Under the pieces are notes generated by a model, which saw only the letters and a list, made by a program, of their open reading frames with translations, made no database searches and was not told where the DNA came from. Shown one piece after another: positions 59,343 through 64,000 of a DNA stretch of 64,000 bases. How positions within the stretch are numbered: position 1 is the first letter of the stretch; every line of letters starts with the position of its first letter. Made by a program: the position numbers and the translations under genes. Origin of the DNA: an uncultured Erwinia sp. (GTDB taxonomy: Bacteria > Pseudomonadota > Gammaproteobacteria > Enterobacterales > Enterobacteriaceae); NCBI GenBank assembly GCA_913775305.1, contig CAJYIY010000094.1, positions 26,103-90,102 on the forward strand. The letters are read 5' to 3'.

Positions 59343-60368
59343 ATGAAAAAAATGATGCTATCAACGATGATTGCCGCAGCAACATTGTTTGCCGTTGCCA
59401 ATCAGGCCCACGCGGGCACGACCCTGGATGCGATTAAAAAGAAAGGCTTCATTCAATGTGGTATCAGTGATGGATTGCCGGGCTTCTCCTATGCGGATGC
59501 CAGCGGCAAGTTTACCGGCATTGATGTGGATGTCTGTCGTGCTGCGGCTGCGGCGGTGTTTGGTGACGCCGAGAAGGTGAAATACACTCCGCTGACCGCC
59601 AAAGAACGTTTTACCGCACTGCAGTCAGGTGAGGTTGATATTCTGTCTCGTAATACCACATGGACATCGTCGCGTGACGGTGGCATGGGCTTTATTTTCG
59701 CTGGCGTTAACTATTACGACGGTATCGGCTTCCTGACCCATAAGAAAGCTGACCTGAAAAGCGCAAAAGAGCTGGATGGCGCAACGGTTTGTATTCAGGC
59801 CGGTACCGATACCGAGCTGAACGTCGCGGATTATTTTAAAGCTAACAAAATGCAGTACACCCCGGTCACTTTCGATCGTTCCGACGAATCGGCAAAAGCG
59901 TTAGATACCGGCCGCTGCGATACACTGGCCTCTGACCAGTCTCAGCTTTATGCTCTGCGTATCAAGCTGGGTAAACCTGATGAATTTATCGTTCTTCCTG
60001 AAGTTATTTCTAAAGAACCTCTGGGCCCGGTCGTTCGTCGTGGCGATGATGACTGGTTCACTATTGTGAAATGGTCGCTGTTTGCCATGTTAAATGCGGA
60101 AGAAATGGGGATCACCTCTAAAAACGTCGACCAGATGGCTGCGAAACCAACAACCCCTGATATGGCGCATCTGCTCGGCACAGAGGGTGATTTCGGTAAG
60201 GATCTGAAGCTTAATAACAAATGGGCTTACAACATCGTTAAACAGGTCGGGAACTATCAGGAAGTCTTTGATCGTAACGTCGGTAAAGACAGCCAGCTGA
60301 AAATTGCTCGTGGTCAGAATGCGCTGTGGAACAACGGCGGCATTCAATATGCACCGCCAGTACGTTAA
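59343..60368 (+). CDS. aapJ: Amino-acid ABC transporter periplasmic binding protein (AapJ/YhdW)
   Basis: 341 residues. Signal peptide 1-24 (cleavage after AHA), then a family 3 solute-binding fold: GISDGLPGFSYADASGKFTGIDVDVCRAAAAAVFG and VDILSRNTTWTSSRD. Homologous to Rhizobium AapJ, the receptor for a broad range of L-amino acids, and to E. coli YhdW. First gene of aapJQMP behind a sigma-54 promoter, followed by an intercistronic hairpin. Confidence 0.94.
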   Translation: MKKMMLSTMIAAATLFAVANQAHAGTTLDAIKKKGFIQCGISDGLPGFSYADASGKFTGIDVDVCRAAAAAVFGDAEKVKYTPLTAKERFTALQSGEVDILSRNTTWTSSRDGGMGFIFAGVNYYDGIGFLTHKKADLKSAKELDGATVCIQAGTDTELNVADYFKANKMQYTPVTFDRSDESAKALDTGRCDTLASDQSQLYALRIKLGKPDEFIVLPEVISKEPLGPVVRRGDDDWFTIVKWSLFAMLNAEEMGITSKNVDQMAAKPTTPDMAHLLGTEGDFGKDLKLNNKWAYNIVKQVGNYQEVFDRNVGKDSQLKIARGQNALWNNGGIQYAPPVR

Positions 60369-60382
60369 TTCCTTTGAATACC

Positions 60383-60404
60383 GGGCACCGCTTCAGCGGT
60401 GCCC
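60383..60404 (+). repeat. Intercistronic hairpin after aapJ
   Basis: GGGCACCGC (60383-60391) and GCGGTGCCC (60396-60404) with the loop TTCA. Such stems after binding-protein genes protect the upstream mRNA and raise receptor over permease levels. Confidence 0.75.
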
Positions 60405-60434
60405 ACACCAGAATTTTCGTAGCTGAGGTTCAAC

Positions 60435-61613
60435 ATGTCTCAACGCCCAACCGTAAAAAGGGATTTTTCATTCAGCAATCCTGCGGTTCGCGCATGGCTT
60501 TATCAGATCGCTGCGATCGCCGTAGTCCTATCCGTTGCTGGCTATCTGATCCACAACACCATCATTAATCTGGCAAACCGTGGCATCACCTCTGGTTTCG
60601 GCTTCCTGGATCGCAGTGCGGGCTTCGGTATTGTCCAGCATCTGATTGATTACAGTGAAGGCGATACCTACGCCCGCGTATTTCTTGTCGGCCTGACCAA
60701 TACGCTGCTGGTTTCCGCTCTCTGCATTGTTTTCGCTTCATTTCTTGGCTTCTTTATTGGCCTTGCACGATTGTCCGATAACTGGCTGCTGCGTAAGATC
60801 TCTAATATCTATATTGAGACATTCCGCAATATCCCACCGCTGTTACAGATTTTCTTCTGGTATTTTGCCGTGTTGCGCAATTTACCCGGTCCTCGTCAGG
60901 CTCTCAGCGCCTTCGACATTGCGTTTGTCAGCAACCGCGGCTTGTATATTCCCTGGCCTGAATATGCGCCGGGTACCTGGCCGTTCCTGATCGCGATTTT
61001 GCTGGCACTGACGGCTGCTGTCGCGCTGTTCCGTTACAACAAAATGTATCAGTTGAAGACCGGTCAACTACGCCGTACCTGGCCTGCTGCTGTCGCTATG
61101 CTGATTCTGTTTCCGTTTTTGGCATCGCTGTTTGCAGGCCGTCCAGTGCACTGGGATGTGCCTGAGCTGCGGGGTTTCAACTTCCGCGGTGGTTTTGTGC
61201 TGATACCGGAGCTGGCGGCGTTAACGCTGGCACTGTCAATTTACACCTCTTCATTTATCGCAGAAGTGATTCGCTCGGGTATTCAGTCAGTACCGCACGG
61301 CCAACATGAAGCAGCGCGTTCGCTGGGTTTGCCAAATCCGGTGACGCTGCGTCAGGTGATTATTCCTCAGGCAATGCGGGTTATCGTTCCCCCGTTAACC
61401 AGTCAGTACCTCAATATCGTGAAGAACTCTTCGCTGGCCGCAGCGATTGGCTATCCGGATATGGTATCGCTGTTTGCCGGGACGGTGTTGAATCAGACAG
61501 GTCAGGCTATCGAAACGATCGCGATGACTATGGGGGTCTACCTCATTATCAGTCTGTCGATATCGCTACTGATGAATATTTATAACCGCAAGATCGCCCT
61601 TATTGAGCGCTAA
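60435..61613 (+). CDS. aapQ: Amino-acid ABC transporter permease (AapQ/YhdX)
   Basis: 392 residues. Integral membrane protein with about eight segments and the HisM-type permease motif EVIRSGIQSVPHGQHEAARSLG followed by LRQVIIPQAMR. Its large N-terminal part is typical of AapQ compared with short HisM/GlnP permeases. Pairs with AapM; 66 bp after aapJ. Confidence 0.94.
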   Translation: MSQRPTVKRDFSFSNPAVRAWLYQIAAIAVVLSVAGYLIHNTIINLANRGITSGFGFLDRSAGFGIVQHLIDYSEGDTYARVFLVGLTNTLLVSALCIVFASFLGFFIGLARLSDNWLLRKISNIYIETFRNIPPLLQIFFWYFAVLRNLPGPRQALSAFDIAFVSNRGLYIPWPEYAPGTWPFLIAILLALTAAVALFRYNKMYQLKTGQLRRTWPAAVAMLILFPFLASLFAGRPVHWDVPELRGFNFRGGFVLIPELAALTLALSIYTSSFIAEVIRSGIQSVPHGQHEAARSLGLPNPVTLRQVIIPQAMRVIVPPLTSQYLNIVKNSSLAAAIGYPDMVSLFAGTVLNQTGQAIETIAMTMGVYLIISLSISLLMNIYNRKIALIER

Positions 61614-61627
61614 GAGAACGGACAATT

Positions 61628-62728
61628 ATGACTGTTGCCACTCATGAAACTTCGCCCGCTGCTCCGAACGCGTTGACACGTGCGGTCGCCTGGGCCAGGA
61701 AAAATCTGTTTTCCAGCTGGAGCAATACGCTTCTGACTCTGTTTTGTCTGTGGGTGATGTGGGCCGTGATCCCCCCAGCCCTGAACTGGCTGGTCTTCCA
61801 GGCTAACTGGTTTGGCACCACCCGTGCAGACTGTACTAAGGAAGGTGCGTGTTGGGTATTTATTCATGCACGTTTCGGCCAGTTTATGTATGGCCTTTAC
61901 CCGCATGAACTGCGCTGGCGTATCAACCTGGCCCTGATCATCGGCCTGGTGTCGATCGTTCCTATGTTCATCAACAGATTGCCGCGCAGAGGACGTTATA
62001 TTGCTGCCTGGGCAGTAATCTACCCGATAGTCGTCTGGCTGCTGATGTATGGCGGCTATTTCGGCCTTGAGCGAGTGGAGACTCGCCAGTGGGGTGGATT
62101 GACATTGACGCTGATTATCGCGTCGGTGGGGATCGCTGGTGCACTTCCCCTTGGGATCCTGCTGGCCCTGGGTCGCCGCTCGACCATGCCGGTTGTACGC
62201 ACGCTGTGTATTCTGTTTATCGAGTTCTGGCGGGGTGTTCCACTCATCACCGTACTGTTTATGTCTTCAGTTATGCTGCCGCTGTTTATGGCTGAAGGCA
62301 GCACCATTGACAAGCTTATCCGTGCGCTGGTTGGGGTGATCCTGTTTCAGTCGGCCTACGTGGCGGAAGTGGTTCGCGGCGGCCTTCAGGCACTGCCTAA
62401 AGGCCAGTACGAGGCTGCAGAATCGCTGGCACTGGGATACTGGAAAACGCAGGGACTAATTATCCTGCCTCAGGCTTTGAAACTGGTGATCCCGGGCCTG
62501 GTGAATACCATTATTGCCCTGTTCAAAGATACCAGCCTGGTGATCATCATCGGGTTGTTCGATCTGTTTAGCAGCGTGCAGCAGGCCACCGTCGATCCAG
62601 GCTGGCTGGGTATGTCGACCGAGGGATACGTTTTTGCTGCACTGGTCTACTGGATTTTCTGTTTTAGTATGTCGCGCTACAGCCAGCATCTGGAAAAGCG
62701 CTTTCACACCGGGCGTACGCCGCACTGA
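61628..62728 (+). CDS. aapM: Amino-acid ABC transporter permease (AapM/YhdY)
   Basis: 366 residues. Second permease subunit with the same coupling motif, [22 protein letters not shown], and about eight hydrophobic helices. Starts 14 bp after aapQ. Together they form the AapQ-AapM heterodimer served by AapJ and AapP. Confidence 0.94.
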   Translation: MTVATHETSPAAPNALTRAVAWARKNLFSSWSNTLLTLFCLWVMWAVIPPALNWLVFQANWFGTTRADCTKEGACWVFIHARFGQFMYGLYPHELRWRINLALIIGLVSIVPMFINRLPRRGRYIAAWAVIYPIVVWLLMYGGYFGLERVETRQWGGLTLTLIIASVGIAGALPLGILLALGRRSTMPVVRTLCILFIEFWRGVPLITVLFMSSVMLPLFMAEGSTIDKLIRALVGVILFQSAYVAEVVRGGLQALPKGQYEAAESLALGYWKTQGLIILPQALKLVIPGLVNTIIALFKDTSLVIIIGLFDLFSSVQQATVDPGWLGMSTEGYVFAALVYWIFCFSMSRYSQHLEKRFHTGRTPH

Positions 62729-62738
62729 GGTTAATGAA

Positions 62739-63500
62739 ATGACTCAAATTATTACCCCTTCTGACGATGCGATGATGATTACGCTCGAAAACGTTAATAA
62801 ATGGTACGGTCAGTTCCACGTGCTGAAGAATATTAATCTGGCGGTTAAACCGCGCGAACGAATCGTATTGTGTGGACCCTCTGGATCCGGTAAATCCACC
62901 ACCATCCGCTGTATCAACCATCTGGAAGAACATCAACAAGGCCGCATTGTGGTTGACGGGATCCTGCTTAACGATGATCTGCGAAACATTGAGCGTGTAC
63001 GCACTGAAGTTGGCATGGTTTTCCAGCACTTTAATTTATTCCCGCATTTGAGCGTGCTTCAGAACTGTACGCTCGCTCCGATCTGGGTTCGTAAAACACC
63101 GAAAAAAGAGGCAGAAGAGCTGGCCATGCATTATCTGGAACGCGTGCGTATTGCTGAACATGCGCATAAGTTTCCGGGCCAGCTGTCGGGTGGCCAGCAG
63201 CAGCGTGTGGCAATTGCACGTTCGTTGTGTATGAAACCCAAAATTATGTTGTTTGATGAGCCGACGTCTGCGCTGGATCCAGAAATGGTTAAAGAGGTGC
63301 TGGATACGATGATTGGTCTGGCAGAAGATGGGATGACAATGCTTTGTGTCACTCATGAGATGGGCTTTGCCCGTACCGTCGCGGACCGGGTGATCTTCAT
63401 GGATCGTGGGGAAATTGTCGAGCAGGCGCCACCGCAGGAGTTTTTCTCTAACCCTAAGTCGGAGCGAACTCGCGCGTTTCTCTCACAGGTTATCCATTGA
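62739..63500 (+). CDS. aapP: Amino-acid ABC transporter ATPase (AapP/YhdZ)
   Basis: 253 residues. Walker [10 protein letters not shown] (about 47-55), Q-loop [10 protein letters not shown], signature [15 protein letters not shown], Walker [13 protein letters not shown] and switch His in VTHEMGFA. The ATG at 62739 gives [12 protein letters not shown] with GAGG upstream (62727-62730); longer frames overlap aapM. Last gene of the operon, two hairpins follow. In E. coli yhdZ is likewise next to the rrnD end. Confidence 0.95.
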   Translation: MTQIITPSDDAMMITLENVNKWYGQFHVLKNINLAVKPRERIVLCGPSGSGKSTTIRCINHLEEHQQGRIVVDGILLNDDLRNIERVRTEVGMVFQHFNLFPHLSVLQNCTLAPIWVRKTPKKEAEELAMHYLERVRIAEHAHKFPGQLSGGQQQRVAIARSLCMKPKIMLFDEPTSALDPEMVKEVLDTMIGLAEDGMTMLCVTHEMGFARTVADRVIFMDRGEIVEQAPPQEFFSNPKSERTRAFLSQVIH

Positions 63501-63515
63501 TTTATTTGATTTTCC

Positions 63516-63541
63516 TGAGGGCTGATTTCGTTCGGCCCTCA
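63516..63541 (+). terminator. First hairpin after aapP
   Basis: TGAGGGC (63516-63522) and GCCCTCA (63535-63541), followed by ATTCTC only, so a weak terminator preceding the long palindrome. Confidence 0.5.
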
Positions 63542-63553
63542 ATTCTCAGGGTA

Positions 63554-63605
63554 ACACCCATAATAAAAAGGCTATCCGACCGGATAGCCTTTTTATTATG
63601 GGTGT
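63554..63605. terminator. 52-bp perfect palindrome, bidirectional terminator of aapJQMP
   Basis: Two perfect 25-bp arms (63554-63578 and 63581-63605) around AC. The inner part is AAAAAGGCTATCCG/CGGATAGCCTTTTT, giving an A-run and T-run on both strands, as a two-way intrinsic terminator needs. Symmetry goes on far beyond the usual stem. Confidence 0.88.
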
Positions 63606-63717
63606 CTTTGTTCGGCACAGAGTACTGACTTATCCGGATCAGGCCAGCACAACTCGGTAAGAACGGTTCAACCGTCTGTTTACGCGACTTTTGCGGACGA
63701 ATAATTACGTCATAGCG

Positions 63718-63753
63718 ACAAAAGAAAAAGCCCTCTGCTTTCGCAGAGGGCTT
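63718..63753 (-). terminator. Terminator of the rRNA operon
   Basis: AAGCCCTCTGC (63728-63738) and GCAGAGGGCTT (63743-63753) with loop TTTC; on the - strand TTTTTCTTTT follows. It lies 12 bp after the 5S rRNA 3' end, as rrn T1-type terminators do. Confidence 0.92.
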
Positions 63754-63765
63754 CATCTCTATTTG

Positions 63766-63885
63766 ATGCCTGGCAGTTCCCTACTCTCGCATGGGGAGAC
63801 CCCACACTACCATTGGCGCTACGGCGTTTCACTTCTGAGTTCGGCATGGGGTCAGGTGGGACCACCGCGCTAAAGCCGCCAGGCA
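63766..63885 (-). rRNA. rrf: 5S ribosomal RNA
   Basis: 120 nt on the - strand from TGCCTGGCGGC (complement of 63875-63885) to the end CTGCCAGGCAT. Inner blocks GGTGGTCCCACCTGACCCC and GCCGAACTCAGAAGTGAAA are the enterobacterial sequence. First and last bases pair as in the 5S helix I. E. coli has a second 5S gene (rrfF) at this very place, downstream of rrfD and thrV, so this may be the distal 5S of an rrnD-like operon; the window ends before 23S or a tRNA is reached. Confidence 0.97.
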
Positions 63886-63893
63886 AATCTTGG

Positions 63894-64000
63894 TGCTTGA
63901 AACGAATCTTTTGCACTGCTGCTGCGTTGGCTGTGCTTGTAAAGTCAGTCACATACGTCTGTATGCTCCTTCCTTTCCTGCGCTTGCCGCCTTGCATCAG
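63894..64000. repeat. Dispersed enterobacterial repeat next to 5S rRNA (cut by window end)
   Basis: The blocks GCTGCGTTGGCTGTGCTT, GTCAGTCACATAC, GTATGCTCC and GCGCTTGCCGCCTTGCA recur in this order in a family of imperfectly palindromic repeats of about 100-150 bp that I know from Erwinia, Serratia and relatives. The centre CATAC-AGAC-GTATG (read on the - strand) is the typical symmetrical core. No 23S rRNA end or tRNA is visible in these 115 bases. Confidence 0.55.

Overview
The window is chromosomal DNA of an enterobacterium, most likely Erwinia, Pantoea or a close relative. Nearly every protein is a close relative of an Escherichia coli protein, often of identical length. The order follows the E. 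coli kdsD-rpoN-arcB-gltBD-sspA-mdh-argR-mreB-accBC-fis-rrnD segment. Differences typical of Erwiniaceae-like genomes are msrPQ between acuI and aroQ and the absence of the nan and acrEF loci. There is no prophage, insertion sequence, CRISPR array or tRNA gene.

Layout. 1-6411 (+): end of kdsD, then kdsC, lptC, lptA, lptB, rpoN, hpf, ptsN, rapZ and ptsO (Kdo and LPS export, sigma-54, the nitrogen PTS). 6437-10267: mtgA and arcB (-), with the Hfq-dependent sRNA gene arcZ (+) overlapping the end of arcB. 10268-11398: about 1.1 kb of non-coding DNA with several dyads. 11399-18789 (+): an atypical glutamate synthase large subunit of 1841 residues followed by a CysJ-like NADPH diflavin reductase. 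18888-22549 (-): sspB, sspA, rpsI, rplM, zapE. 22726-25757 (+): zapG, degQ, degS. 25811-26746 (-): mdh. 27195-29114 (+): argR and three tandem YhcN-family genes. 29195-34219 (-): yhcO, a GabD-like aldehyde dehydrogenase, aaeB, aaeA, aaeX; aaeR is divergent. 35481-47837 (-): tldD, yhdP, rng, yhdE, mreD, mreC, mreB, csrD. 48064-57648 (+): acuI, msrP, msrQ, aroQ, accB, accC, yhdT, panF, prmA, dusB, fis. 58088-63500 (+): lpxP and an AapJQMP-type amino-acid ABC transporter. 63766-63885 (-): a 5S rRNA gene.

The most interesting locus is 11399-18789. It sits where E. coli has gltB-gltD, but GltD, the FAD and 4Fe-4S subunit that feeds electrons from NADPH to GltB, is missing. In its place is a flavodoxin/FAD/NADPH reductase of the sulfite-reductase alpha type. 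The large subunit keeps the amidotransferase cysteine, the FMN-site motifs, a three-cysteine cluster motif and the C-terminal beta-helix. It also has an enlarged region before the synthase domain, about 190 extra C-terminal residues, and a cluster spacing one residue shorter than usual. I infer a glutamate synthase with a different electron-delivery partner, substituted in place for gltBD. The neighbouring E. coli genes yhcC and elbB are also missing.

Several nitrogen functions share the window: sigma-54, PtsN and NPr, the glutamate synthase, and the amino-acid transporter, which has an excellent sigma-54 promoter. Cell envelope functions (LPS transport, MtgA, MreBCD, YhdP, DegQ/DegS, LpxP) form the other large group.
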